Part shown: piece after piece, positions 10,761-22,760 of the stretch
How positions within the stretch are numbered: the stretch's first letter is position 1
How the letters are laid out: each line of letters opens with the position of its first letter
Assembly: GCF_030253575.1 (NCBI RefSeq)
Contig: NC_080569.1
Coordinates: 2,872,001 to 2,936,000 of the forward strand
Direction: 5' to 3'
Length of the DNA stretch: 64,000 nt
Source of the DNA: Rhododendron vialii
Taxonomy: Eukaryota; Streptophyta; Magnoliopsida; Ericales; Ericaceae
Notes under the pieces: model-generated
Database searches by the model: none
What the model saw: only the letters and a program-made list of their open reading frames with translations
What the model was told of the DNA's origin: nothing
Translations under genes and position numbers: made by a program

Positions 10761-12575
10761 ATTGTTTCTTCCCCTAATGGGCCTAATTATTGAATCGAGC
10801 TTACAGTGATTGTGAATATATTTCCAGTTTTATGTAAATCTTAATTTCTTATACTTGTATTCTCCTTTGAAGGAAGAAACCCTTGACCATGGGTTAAAAA
10901 TAGTTGCTGTCTGCAAATAAATTCCTAATGCTTTGCCACGTGTAACAACGGCCCCACCAATGAACAGAACCGGGGGATTCAGATCTGGTACCCACAGCAC
11001 CATGTTGTGGGGTTCGGTAAGTATATTCTGATGATCAACGTAATTTTTGCATAATCTCAAAAATCAAAAGAAGTCAAAGCCATGAACGATTCCGATCATA
11101 AAATTAAGGATAGAAAGCCTACAATTAGACAAATCAAACGGTCCAGTTTGACACCCGTTACATCGTAGGGTAGATTATGACGAGGCAATTAGCATCCATC
11201 ACAATTTTCTATATATCCAGTAATAGTGGAGTAAAAATTAAGAAAACAAACACCTCATCAGATTGACTTATCAAAAAAAAAACTCATGAGATCTTTGTCA
11301 GAATCTCTTAGGGGTATTTTCTTTCAGAACAAAAAAAAGTCCCTAGTTTTTCATTCTGATTTTCTGAAATGAGTTTCGTTTACTGAATCACCAAGGAACC
11401 GCGAACCTGCATTTTCAGGCGTACTCACCCTGCAAAACCATTGGGAAAGAAAAAAAAAAGCTGGACAGTTTAAAAAAAAAAATTGAAATGTTTCACTAAG
11501 TGATAACTAGATGAACACTGAAGCAGAATGAACTAGACTTTTACCTCATTACTTGTGCAACGGCGACATGTTCTAACTTGTTTGTAATCATCGACAAAAT
11601 TTTGAGTCGGTAACCGAACTGAGGAAGACGTGGGACAACGACATAAGGGATCACGGGCATAAAATTGTGTGAGAATATCGGATTTGTAGAGGGAAAATAA
11701 AAGGCAAGCGAAAAAAGATAGGCAAGAAAAAGGAGAGATTAATTTCTTTCTTTTTGGTTGGTTTAGGAAAATGTCAGGAAAGTGAATAGATTTTTGTCGA
11801 AAACGAAATCCTTTTTTGTTTAGCGACCTACAGATCAATCCATACACGTGAGTAATTTCTTTTCCGTTCCATTTTCGTTTCCCTTGACAGATCCAAGATT
11901 CGAACGCGGAGTAAGAAGAAAGGAAGATGAAGGTCCAACCTTCTTTGAAGTGCAGCATGCAACCAACGTTCTCTATCACCGCTGAGGCAAAGATTTCATA
12001 GCGAAACCTGCAAATGGGGGACCAAAGAGTAAGACAGAAAACATCTTCTCCATCTGAGAACTATAGTTAAAAACAACTTGATTTACAAAACACTTCCACC
12101 AAAATATGCCGGAGTACTTTCTTTTAATGTAAAGTCCAATTCAAATGGCCAAAAAACAAAAAGCCCGCGTACTGTTTTGCTCTACATGTGAGTTCTCGTG
12201 GCTATGGAAAACATCGTAGGGTGGACCGATAAAAAGATACCCAGCTACCGAGTCATTTTCGCATCAGTTTCTACTTTTCTCTCCTCTGTCTTTGAAGAGG
12301 ACAAGTTAAGTGATGGCCTCAGTCACGTTGAACTGATCCTCAAAGATGCCAAAATTCTTTCTCAAGTTCCTAGATTAGCTTTTATTAGCCCAAAAGGACA
12401 TTTTCAGTTGAAAGTGTGAAAAATGAAGAAACTTTATTTGATAAAAGAAAATCACTGGTACCAGGCCCTTCTTGGCAAAAGACATTCTGAAGCCTTATAA
12501 TGGCTTGTGCCTGTTGAACAATACCATGCCCTCCTACAGAACAAAGGCAAATAATCGTTAATCCAAAAAGTAAGG

Positions 12576-12578
<3 letters not shown>
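10761..12578. other. 3' flank of the 5-phosphatase gene
   Basis: AT-rich spacer with poly(A) runs near 11270 and 11450. A 148-codon open frame on the minus strand (11533-11979) has no recognised domain and no splice sites linking it to the gene upstream. I see no supported gene. Confidence 0.4.

Positions 12579-12638
<60 letters not shown>
12579..12638. repeat. (AG)n microsatellite, about 60 bp
   Basis: A perfect AG run, just downstream of the 5-phosphatase stop and its duplicated tail. It is probably in or just beyond the 3' UTR. Confidence 0.95.
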
Positions 12639-12644
<6 letters not shown>

Positions 12645-12671
12645 CAAATGGGAATCATGTGAATCAATTCC

Positions 12672-12847
12672 TTAATACAACTGAAGGCCAGTGTATCCAT
12701 TTGAGTGCGGCAACAACTCTTCCACCTCGATCCCAGAACTAGAACCACTCATGCTTTTCTTAATACAACCGAAGGCCAGTGTATCCATTTGAGTGTGGCA
12801 ACAACTCTTCCACCTCGATCCTAGAACTAGAACCACTCATGCTTTTC
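12672..12847. repeat. 88-bp tandem duplication covering the end of the 5-phosphatase CDS
   Basis: Two copies with period 88 bp differ at only a few bases. Each contains the last 28 or so codons of the 5-phosphatase plus its TAA. Because the inner copy keeps the stop at 12760-12762, the outer copy (stop-like TAA at 12672-12674) falls in the 3' UTR and leaves the protein unchanged. Confidence 0.9.
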
Positions 12848-15800
12848 TTGATTCGGCTATGGTTAATAGACTCAACCTCTGCCAAAAATATGCTATAGAC
12901 TGGTCTATGATCAGAGAATCTGGACTCTCCACGAACATAAGATATTTGGTGTAGGCCTCTGCCATACCACAATATACGATCACACCTTCACATGCAAAAC
13001 AAAGCCAGATTAGTCGTTCACACCGGAAAGATGTAATGGATTTTCTGCAGCTGCTTATGCCTTTCTGTCTCAGAACTACGCCAATCTGTTTGGGACAGGT
13101 TCTAGTTACTTTTGACTTATGGGCCAAAAACAACTCTAAAATGCTAAAATAACTGATTATTGAGAATCTAGTTCCTTTATGATGTTTTTAAGCTTCTGCT
13201 TTCCAATTATCAGCTTTCAACAGAAAGTCACAATTGTGACAAACAACCAATTTCCTATTTCCTATTTGCACAGTTACACAGATATATTCAGAAATGTTCC
13301 TCAAGCGTTTTCTCATTGCAACCTCTCTTTTTTCAATTAATCAATTGAAGGAAATGATTACCATGCAGGTGTTCTCCTTTTCTCTTTTGGGTGCATATCA
13401 TCTCCGGCATATCTGTCTGAATTATTTGAGTACTTGTACGTGGGAGGAAAATAAATCTTTCCTTCATTCCATCGCTCAAAAACACGTCCACGTCTCTGCT
13501 CTATCCGAAGCTGCTGAGAAAAGCCATCATAGGTTCAAACTGAACAGTTCCAAGTATTGGTCATTAAAGAGAAAGAAACCTTTCACATGCATTATACTAA
13601 AATAATATAGAATCATGTACATAAAATAAGAACTAAAATAAGGTAAAATTGCTTGTTAGATTCTATGACATGCCTGGTCATTTTCTAACAAAGCCCTCCA
13701 GTTACGCATCTCAACAAGAGCCTTTGCAGATCGGTAAGAAAGTGCAATCCGATAGTTCAGATCCCCAAGCCAAATAATCCGACTACATTGAAACAAACAC
13801 GACTCAGTATTTTGATCAAGGTGAGATAAAGCGTGCATTTCTCCCCAACAAAAGAAAACCACTCAAAACAGTGGATGACTTGAAAAGAAGGTCAAGATGT
13901 TTTCTACACCATGTAACTTTTAGAGATCTCAAAATCACCAAAATCATAAACAAGGTAAATGAGGGCTTTCTTACTCATGCTCTAGAATTGTTCGAGGCGA
14001 ATTCTCATCCCCCATTCCATGAACCCGTGGAAACCTTGTCTTCCTAAGAATTTCCATGACATCGCAGTTTCTTCGCAACTCGTCGCCTTCCTTCTGCCCG
14101 GAGGTTAGATGACTACAAATGAAGCAGAAGCTTGTTTGGTGCAAAGACATGCTAATTGAAATTGAACCCTGCCACACTCAAGTGCATAAGATTTCTACCA
14201 TTATACTTACAGATTAAAGTTCACATTCAAATTACAGGAAATCTCCACAAAGCCAAAAGATGTACCTTGTTTCCAAGATAGCCCATCAATCCTCTTCCGA
14301 CACAAGAAACTTTCATGTTCCGAACATCATCCCTTAGATCACTCTTAACCCATACTGTGAGGAATATCCCCACCATTTGCTTACTAGCAACCAAACAGTA
14401 CCTTGATTGTCCTGATTGTCTATCTCTCTCCATTGAAGTAGATCCATTGAACGAGATTGGTGAGACATATGGGGTACCGGGTGAATCCGCAGGCCCAATC
14501 TCATCATCCGATGAACATGATCTAAAATTCGGGTCATAATCACTTGCCCTATGCCCAAACATAACTCTATCACAAACACTGAATCGACGGTCAAGTTGGG
14601 GTGTTGGAAATGGCATGTCACTATCCATCATCCTCATGCTACGACTCAAGGACTGAAATGACCGACGATGGAAAAAAGATGACGCCTTTTGCCGCATTGA
14701 TCCCTCAAAGTCTGAATCTAGTTCAACAATAGGGTTAGGAATCGGCGAAGGTGTACGGAAACCCTCACTTGTGTCTGGAAGACTATTTAGGGTCTTTCGG
14801 ATTAGTGCTAGCCATTTTCTAGCCGGGCCATTGTCCTCTGTGCCCAAGACATTACCCGCGTTTAAAGGAACAATCTCTTGGAACCTAAGTGCGAATAGAA
14901 CAGTTAAATTTCCCAAAAGATGCATGGTCCAAATGAAGAAAAGCACCACATTTTATTACTTGCACTCACCCAAGAACATAAATGTCGGCGGGAGGGGAGG
15001 TATGAAGCCAATCTTCAAGATTCAAATAACTTGGGGGAGATTTTCCGGCCACATTCCATGTAGCTACAAAAATCCTATTTCCACATGAAAAAAGGGAAAA
15101 CAGTAAGGACCAACAAATTAACAAAAAAAAAAAAAAAAAAGTAAATCCAAGACAAATTAATAGTATGTAAGAATAGAAACACACCTATAATTATGCAGAT
15201 CTGTAACTTGGGAAGCCTCTAGGTCAATTTTACTTCGCCGTACGCGATCGGAGTTTTTCCTACTTGACCTTTCTGTTAAAAATTAGACTCATCAATGGCG
15301 GCGAAATCCGTCTACCATTTTTCTTTTCTTTTCTTGTTCTTGTTCTTGAATTGATCTAGGTAAAATCTAGTGGGGTTTAGCGTGGTAGTCCAAAGGAATA
15401 CTGATTGTATGATACTGAACCTGTTTTGTTTTTCTTGATAGTGCATGCTCCCTTCTCCGTGAATTTGTTCCTCCATTCTTGATCACCACCTGAAAAAGAC
15501 AAAAAAATAAACACAACAAAACATAAAGCTGTGATTTTTCCACTGTTTCTGAATCAATTGCACATCCAAACACAAAAGAACAAAAACAATACACATGCAT
15601 CCAAAACCATCAACTGATTGAAATTCAGAAAGAAGAAAACAACTAACAGATCTTTAGCTGCAAACGGAAAGGCAGAACACATTAAAATTTAAGTGTTTTT
15701 GGTATGGATAAGCCACAGCAAGTCAGTGACGAAGTTGCAGAAAAAACAAAAAAAATTCTAAATGTAAAATCCAAGATTTCCAATATCAGAACCCTAACTT

Positions 15801-15941
15801 GGATTTGGGCAATATAAATTTGAAGACAAAAGATGAACCTTCGTATACGACGTCGTCTGCGTGGAAATCCTCGGCTCTGCTCCTGATATTGAACCATTTC
15901 TTGACCAGGGACTTGGGCCATGAAAGCTTCACCAACATCAT
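12760..15941 (-). CDS. Type I inositol polyphosphate 5-phosphatase (CVP2/CVL1-like)
   Basis: Nine coding exons (15839-15941, 15421-15489, 15185-15272, 14970-15074, 14266-14884, 13975-14168, 13674-13782, 13362-13510, 12760-12985) join in phase to 553 residues. Members remove the 5-phosphate from inositol phosphates or phosphoinositides, ending InsP3 signalling. Diagnostic blocks are TWNVAGKSP (92-100), GDLNYR (399-404), PAWCDR (477-482) and SDHRP (503-507), the metal-binding and catalytic motifs of the 5-phosphatase fold. A long Ser-rich acidic insert (about 145-290) and an N-terminal [10 protein letters not shown] block are typical of plant type I enzymes. The start is the first of two adjacent ATGs (15939-15941); an in-frame TGA lies three codons upstream. 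Intron 7 appears to use a GC donor (CAG|GCATGT), with a CAGCAG acceptor. The last exon is partly duplicated downstream. CVP2/CVL1 assignment is by resemblance and less certain than the family. Confidence 0.96.
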
Positions 15942-16669
15942 AAAAAGTCAGCAAATTTCAAAGATCACAATGCAGACAAGCAAAGTCAATGAGAGGCATT
16001 CAAGTTTTGGATTTGCCAACAACCAACCTTGCTATTCTTGGAATACCCATCTCTCATTTTTTCCACAGCTTTACATAGAGATGTCAGATATTGAAACTTG
16101 TGATTTTGCTTCAGACTATTGATTGAGCCTTCTGGGTACTGCTTGAATGCGAATAAATCGATGGAATTGACCAAGATTATATTTTTATTGAAGGAAAATA
16201 TCGATACCTAGATTATCTCTCAATGAAAATGCCAAGAACAAAGAAAAGGGAACAAGAAAGTGCTCTATAGTTTGAAACAGAGTAGAGAGGCCTATGTTTT
16301 ATCAGGTTAGAAATATAAAGGCAGGCCTATGTTTTATCAGGTTAGAAATATAAAGGCAGTATTTTGGCATTTGCGTTTGTGGGTATTGAAAGAAGGAGAC
16401 TGATGGAAAGAACCCAGTTGGGATTCTGTGTTTGTCTTCGTGGTACGGTTAATTGAGAGAAAACAGAGAAAAGAACGAAAAAAGAAACAGATAGACTCGG
16501 AGGGCAATGCGGAGAGAGGGACAACAGTGATGGGTAGAGGCAATACTATGAGATTCTGATGTTTAGAACACAAGAGAGGTGAGAGAGAGAGAGGTCCTGC
16601 GCTCTAAACCTCGCTCTGAGAGTACAGCAAAGTATCGAATTTGAAGAGAATAAAGTGCAGGAGGGAGCT
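15942..16669 (-). promoter_or_regulatory. 5' leader and promoter region of the 5-phosphatase gene
   Basis: No coding exon is evident upstream of the ATG. It contains a 34-bp tandem duplication (see 16289-16359) and a GA-rich stretch near 16575-16593, likely part of the leader. The transcription start is not resolved. Confidence 0.4.
16289..16359. repeat. Two-copy tandem duplication in the 5-phosphatase upstream region
   Basis: The block GGCCTATGTTTTATCAGGTT and the following 15 bases occur twice head to tail with no differences that I can see, which implies a recent event. Confidence 0.85.
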
Positions 16670-16965
16670 CTAATCTCTCCTATCTCTCTCTGCTTTTTTT
16701 AACCCCAAGTCCAAGCCCGAAGTTAGGAGAGGGAAAAATGGATAGGAAAATTCTAACACCATATTTACACACTAATTCACACACCTAGACTTTAAACAAG
16801 GGTGGGGCCCACATACACTAATCTCTCCTATCTCTATGTGCTTTTTTTAACCCCAAGTCCAAGCCCGAAGTTAGGAAAGGGAAAAATGGATAGGAAAATT
16901 CTAACACTATATCTATTTACACATTCATTCACATACTCAGACTCTATACAAAGGTGGGGTCCACA
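16670..16965. repeat. Tandem duplication, period 148 bp
   Basis: CTAATCTCTCCTATCTCT starts at 16670 and again at 16818. Both copies run on through AACCCCAAGTCCAAGCCC to a CACACA-rich end with a handful of differences. The second copy continues straight into the fold-back arm ending at 17032. Confidence 0.85.
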
Positions 16966-17032
16966 CACACCGGTGTGTGTGGGCCCACCCTTGTTTAGAG
17001 TGTGGGTGTGTGAATGAGTGTGGTGGTAGAAT
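16898..17032. mobile_element. Fold-back MITE centred on CACCGGTG
   Basis: The left arm begins ATTCTAACAC and the right arm ends GTGGTAGAAT. The arms pair along nearly the whole length and meet at CACACACCGGTGTGTGTG. About 135 bp, non-coding. The left arm belongs to the second copy of the 148-bp duplication, so a copy of that arm also exists at about 16750-16815. Confidence 0.75.
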
Positions 17033-17078
17033 GATTGAAATAGATATATTTGGCCCCTGAATGACACTCCGATCTCAT

Positions 17079-17422
17079 AGCATCTCCAACCTATTTCTAA
17101 AACTTCAAAATAAAGAATGGATATGACATATTGGAAAAAGATTTTTGTAATTTTTTTTCACTTTTTGCACTTTATGAGAGAATCTAGAAGGGACCCATGA
17201 TAGTTTTTAGATATTTGGGTTTCCAAATTATTTCTGGTTCTTCAAATATGGAGATCTTACGATTCTTACTCCCATTTTGAAGACAAAATCTCTAAAAAGT
17301 ACGATGAATTCCTCTTAGATTCTCTCATAAGATGCAAAAAATGAGAATAAATTACAAAATCTCCCTCCAATATGTTACATCCATTCTTCATTTTAGAATT
17401 TTAGAGATATGTTAGAGATGCT
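17079..17422. mobile_element. MITE with AGCATCTCCAACC ends, copy 1
   Basis: The left end AGCATCTCCAACC is matched in inverted orientation by the right end AGCATCTCTAAC. Arms of about 75 bp share GAATGGATRTRACATATTGG and GATTTTTGTAATTT. Length 344 bp, non-coding. A second member of the family lies at 29997-30352. No clean target duplication was found, so the superfamily is undecided. Confidence 0.8.
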
Positions 17423-18100
17423 CACAGTGCTCTTTCCCTTTCACTTTTAATGGGACTAGTTTTCGTGCACTTTGACGAAATTCGAAATCTTGAAGTTAAG
17501 AACCTTCCGATGGTCCCAACGTTTTGAACATGTAACCTCATAAAAAACAAACCCACTCCGTCCATATTCATAGACTTTAATAAGAGGCATTAATATTTAT
17601 TTTTTTGAGAATCAAGAGACGTTAGATCATCCAATAGGTTTCTCTGAATACAATTGCGTTCAACCACTTTGCCCATGTGTAAACCTTGTCCTCATTTGCA
17701 ATTTGCTACTGTATAATGGTGAGGTCACTGAGGACTAGTGCTTGAAAAAGAAAATCAGATATATATGGTTGGTGGGTGAACAAAATCTGTGGATACCAGT
17801 TCTCTCGTAAATACTTCTTTCCGTGGTCGATAAAGTAAAGGTTGATATCAAATCCAAGCACTGCCCATCTTCCCATTTGGTCTTCTAATAATAAATGTAT
17901 GTTTCCTTTTTTGGTCAAAAATTTGTGTTCTGATGGAGGTCATTTTTTAGAGTAATGAGTGAAAATAGATAGATAGAGAAAATTTATTGAAGACTGTACC
18001 TAGAAGTTTTCAAACCCCAAACAAACAAGGCCCAAGGTGTTCCAAAATAAGTTATACCGGGTGAACTTTTGTAGATTTTCTATTCTTGGTTCTTGTAGAA
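17423..18100. other. Intergenic spacer
   Basis: AT-rich, with no gene, RNA or repeat I can support. Confidence 0.4.
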
Positions 18101-18101
18101 C

Positions 18102-18185
18102 AGGGTGTTCCGGTCAGCTTGCGCACTTCGGACTATTCTCTCCGGTCCCTCTCATAGCCATTTTATACGTTTACGGGTGAAAGTA
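18102..18185 (-). mobile_element. SINE 3'-part fragment
   Basis: GGTGTTCCGGTCAGCTTGCG resembles the 3' body of the SINE at 33855-34075 (GTTCAGGTCAGTATACGCGC) and the fragment at 41866-41950. No A or B box remains. The assignment rests on the shared block only. Confidence 0.45.
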
Positions 18186-19316
18186 AGATGACCTCAATAG
18201 TTGCCAGCAAGGAGAAGCCAGGATCACTAGTCTAATCCGTTGAGATTCGATCAGTCGAGATGCACACAAACTAATTCTAATTTTATAAGGGACGTGTGGA
18301 GGAAATTTTTGTAATGGGAAACACACAGTTGCAACTTGGGTTAATGGATTGTTTAGACATCTATACCTATAGGGTTGAACACAGAGAATTTTATATGGCA
18401 AAGGCTGTTTGTCCGATATAGATTTCAGGTGTATTTGAAAGATTATCCCACAATATTTAGGGTTCTAGCATTTTAGTTGAAGTCTGGTTATCTCCTCAAA
18501 AGCTTCACATGCTCATGCTTACTAGAACGATGTGATTGTTTGATTGATTGTTCAACAATTTTGAGGTTCTTTTTGGCCCAATCTAGACTAGCGTCTGTTG
18601 GAGCTAAGGTAATGGTCCCATATTTTAGGTTTCCTTTTCTCTCTCTCTATCGAGATTGCAATTGGAGTAGAATTTGGATGTTTGAACGGATTAACCTTTT
18701 AACCATTATCATATTTTGAATTAGATGTACAATCTCATAAAAGAGTGTGTCGTACAAAATGTACAATTGTTTTAAGCTTTGTTGATCGATATTCTTATTC
18801 GATAGTGATTTTCACAATCCTTCGTACTTCAGCACTCGTTTGTCTTTATTCTAAGTGAATTACTACAATATTGCATTTTAATTGCTCTTTCACTTATTCC
18901 ATTTTTCATAAATGAAAGAACGATTTTGTAAAACCTTCTTGTAATTCGATAGCACGAATCATTTTGTAAATGGGGAGTATCTTCCCATGGAAAAGTGCTT
19001 AATTACTACATCGATGTAGGATCTTGTTAGGGCATTGATAATTTTCTAGCCCAAGCGAAGCTCACGCGATCTCCTAGTTTGTCGCAAAGCAATCTGTCAT
19101 GGGAATTATTTTAACCTAAGCTTGAACAAAGTAATTTCTTGGATTAAGCTCTCAAGGCTCAAGAATTTAATTGACTAATCTTTAATTCACATACCACATG
19201 TGGGAGACTGTGTCTTGTTCCCCTAACCTAGACTTATTTTTTCAAATTTCAAGGTTCCCCAACGGAGTGTATCAGTTTACACATTCTAGGATAATAAAAT
19301 ACTGACATAGAATGCT
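18186..19316. other. Intergenic spacer
   Basis: AT-rich sequence without supportable genes or repeats. Confidence 0.4.
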
Positions 19317-19444
19317 TCAAGAAGCCCTGCCTCCCAAAATGGGAATCTCTAACAAACCCATGCAACCCACTTCCCTAGTGAAGCTTCCACTAGCATTGTA
19401 GCCATTGGGGTCCATTTGTAGCTTCTCATCAATAGTAGGAGAGC
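19317..19444 (-). CDS. Possible orphan 3'-terminal exon or gene fragment
   Basis: On the minus strand an acceptor-like ACACACCCAG at 19445-19454 is followed by 41 open codons and TGA at 19317-19319. The peptide (IDEKLQMDPNGYNASGSF, then TREVGCMG and EIPILGG) has a balanced, protein-like composition unlike neighbouring chance frames. I could not find partner exons upstream, where a (GA)n block lies at 19715-19784. It may be a gene relic or a coincidence. I do not recognise the family. Confidence 0.25.
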
Positions 19445-19713
19445 CTGGGTGTGTGTGACAAGAAGAGCCTTATATTATTCCGAGTTTGCAAATTCGACTC
19501 ATAGTACAGATACCAAATTTTTAGGTCAATAGAGGTTTTATCAGATTGTTAACTTCGGAATCTCTATAATTAATCGAGGAGATCGTAAGTTGACGGGGAC
19601 ACCCACCCAGTTATAGAGACAACAATAGTATTATTAATCCTAGTTGTCAAAACAAAACTCCCCTCATCCTTAGCATGGCAAACTCCCCTCATCCTTAACA
19701 TGGCAATCTTATG

Positions 19714-19714
<1 letters not shown>

Positions 19715-19784
<70 letters not shown>
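19715..19784. repeat. (GA)n microsatellite, about 70 bp
   Basis: A nearly perfect GA run. The Ser-Leu and Arg-Glu open frames over it are artefacts of the repeat. Confidence 0.95.
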
Positions 19785-19786
<2 letters not shown>

Positions 19787-20965
19787 TGTTTACGTAGAAG
19801 GACAAGAAGGGGGCCCTTTGCTGCCAACCATCTTTCATGTCCTGTTGGAACTGGGGACTGTTTGTTTTCAATGCAATTAACCATTGACATGAAAAGATAT
19901 ATGCAGAATGAGACACAAAATGTACTTCATTAGAATTCAATAGTGGCATGATGAATTTATGATTCATTCACCTATCTTTTTCCTCCATGTTTTTTTTTGG
20001 CCTTATCCTCTTACCTATGTGCCACGAAGGTTACATGCAGAGGACTCTAGCCATCAACCTATCAATTTGGATTTGTTCCCATTAAATTATGGAATCATCA
20101 AATTCGTATTTGGTTTTACGCTTGCTTAATTTTTTTTTTATTTTTTATGCTAGAGTTGAAAAGGCCCACTGCTCGCTCGATAAGCTATTCAAATTAAAAT
20201 AGTGCTGATTTGATTTGAGAGATATGCTTGACTCATCAACAAACTAAACCTGGATAGATTTTTGAAACTCGTTAGTTATTCAAAAAATAAATTTGAACAA
20301 CCTACTTAATCGGCTTGACCTGCAATTAGTGTACACATGCAGGGATTTAGGAAAACATAAATCCACATGGAAAATGAAGCTTTCTCAAAACAATAAGATT
20401 GAATTCAGTCCGCAAAATGAATAACTACATCAGGAAAAAAAAAAAAAAAGGAAAAAAAAACTTGTAAATGGTTTCTATTTTAACTGTGCTTTTTTAATCT
20501 GTATTTTTCTGCTGCCAGAATTGCCCTAGCTGCAAGGACACGAAGCAGTATCACAGAGACAAATGAGGCAGCCAAATGGTAGATAGAGGGGTAGATCTTT
20601 GATTTGTACTTTGAGCAAAGTATCTCCTTCTCTTGAGAGGGAATTTGATTTTGTTTCTGTTTCTTTTTTCTTTTTCAGCTTTTCAAAACACTATCTCAAG
20701 CCAAAACATAGTCAATATTTTACCCCTTGCAAGGATTTCATAACCGTTTTAAGCAGTTTATGTTTTGGTCTTTTGTATTTGGAATGGCTCTTTCCTTATG
20801 TCATTTTCCATACCATAACTGTGGCACAAGGAATACTAACTGCCATTTCCAAAGCACTTCTGGGTTTGTGTACTCAGATGATACGTTTTCTGATGCAGAC
20901 GTACAAACACATACAAAAGTAAGTGTTCCACTTGCAACAAATAGGATCTATGTGAGATCATCTCC

Positions 20966-21037
<72 letters not shown>

Positions 21038-22049
21038 AACTGGCAGCTGAGGTGGTTGAGTGCAAGTACAAGAAAAGGTCGTCTTCATTCTGCACTTGTA
21101 AACAAGTCACAACTTACAAGTTGCCTGACCCTATTGTTAAATGAGTTTCACCTACCAAAGGAACATTGGGTTGTTAATGTTATGTTGTGGTGTACAACAA
21201 ATGTCCCTATTATGTCTTACTCTATGTTCTATAGCTCCGAATATTTGGGCCACTTAATTGATGTAATTGGCCCGAATACTCTACAGTGATGTATCCTAAA
21301 TCCCCACTCAGGCATATGCTATGCTGCAAGAGTGATCCTAATCTATGAGAACTCTACAGTCCAACACATCATCTCTTAGTAGATTGAAGTTAGCTCCCCA
21401 ACCCTGCTAGAAGGATGGCTAGTGCACATAGGCCCTAAAACGAATATCAAACAGAAAACCGATACGAATGTGTTTTAGGTAAAATTAACAAGAGAAAAGG
21501 GAAAGGATAACGGCTGGCCTGGTTGGATAACAGAGAATCTACAGATCAAACATATTAGAATCCACAAAACATGCATGTAGATCCTTTTCTTCAAGATAAA
21601 CAACTTGAAAAGGACACAGGTGACCCCACATCTAATTGTTTGTGTAAGCAAATTACAAGAATGCAGATCCTTTGCTTGCCTACTGCAGTCTGCAGCCACA
21701 AATTTAAATATAAATTAAACGATTGGTATTTTCCAAATTTGCCTAGTTATTTAATTTATATTGACAATTCTTCTTTGAGGCTAGTTTTTGGGCTTCTCAA
21801 GGCATAATTTCTAGACATTGTTAGTTAGGTTTTCTCTTTGTTATCTTAGCACAAGGAAGAGGCACTAAACAAAGAATTGTACCCAAATCACCCAAAAGAA
21901 TAAGCATCAAAAACCCATCTAGATGATAACAAGGTATGGGCCATATGGCAAGATGAAAGTTCTCTTCTTTATGTCCTCAAATGATTTTCTAATCTGACAA
22001 CAATTTTCCTCCTATACGCTCCCCCTAATAGACAGGTTACACGAAGTTT
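19785..22049. other. Intergenic spacer with a second long (GA)n block
   Basis: AT-rich sequence with a (GA)n run at about 20970-21035. I found no exon with a recognisable domain. Confidence 0.4.
20970..21035. repeat. (GA)n microsatellite, about 65 bp
   Basis: A perfect GA run in intergenic sequence. Confidence 0.95.
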
Positions 22050-22760
22050 CAATCGTTAAAACTTTCCTGCCTATGTGACAGCAATAACCTTTGAAGAACC
22101 TCTTTCAGTGTTCTTCCACACCACCAGACATCATTCCAGAAGCTTCTTCTGCATGTTCCTAGCTACTCTTATGTCCCAACAAAACTCTCGATTAAAGAGA
22201 AAATAATATAAGCTGTCATCCCGACCCTGCAACACCCTGCCCTTTCCTGGACTCCACATGGTAACAATCTGCTTTTGTATTTGAAACTGTGAGTTTGCTC
22301 CTCAAACCAGAACCTCCCTCTCCTTGCCCAAACCTCCACCACCAGTTCGCCCCAATGGAGCAGCTTCTTGAAAACAACCTACCAACGCTTCAATGTCCCT
22401 CTTTTTTGCTCTAAGCGACTGGCCAATTCTGAGTGATAGAACATTATCGTCTTTTCTCTTCATTTTTTCCTCAAGCCCGCATAATTTCCCGGTACTTTTA
22501 CATCTTTTTACAGGCAGTTTGTATAGGGACTTGAAATACACAGGTAGGTTTCTCAATACTGTCCTCCCTATAAGAGGTATTTCTTCTTCCACAAAGCCAC
22601 TTTTCTATTTAATTCATCACGAGCTGGTTGCTATATCTTCACCCATCCGTGATTTGCACCTAATGGTAGCCCAAGATAATTGGAAGGCAACACTCCTGGA
22701 TTACATCTGAATGTCTTCTGAATTCTTCAAAGACTTCCACCACACAACTCAAAAAGTTGC
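22050..22760 (-). mobile_element. Degraded L1-type LINE fragment (end of reverse transcriptase ORF)
   Basis: Scattered minus-strand reading frames match the order of the plant L1 ORF2 C-terminal region. First comes YHLVQITDG-like sequence, where intact elements have YLGLPLGA. Then LRNLPVYFKSLYKLPVK, the NLPVYFMSLFKIP motif just after the reverse transcriptase core. Next is a GGGGLG-type block, and last FWNDVWWCGRTLKEVL, equivalent to the FWxDxWxGxxPL motif. Frames shift repeatedly and stops interrupt them, so it is an old, dead copy. Neither a 5' end nor a poly(A) tail is present. Confidence 0.75.

Noticed and set aside
11533-11979. 148-codon minus-strand open frame
   Set aside because: No recognisable domain, irregular composition, and no splice link to the 5-phosphatase gene; most likely chance.
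17074-17427. Three-base TTA/TAA target duplication that would mark the CATCTCC MITEs as Harbinger-type
   Set aside because: Neither copy shows a clean flanking repeat, so the superfamily is left open.
19570-19967. Open frames rich in Ser-Leu or Arg-Glu repeats
   Set aside because: They are direct readings of the (GA)n microsatellite; the same applies at 20727-21050, 23910-24382, 44575-44778 and 50032-50526.
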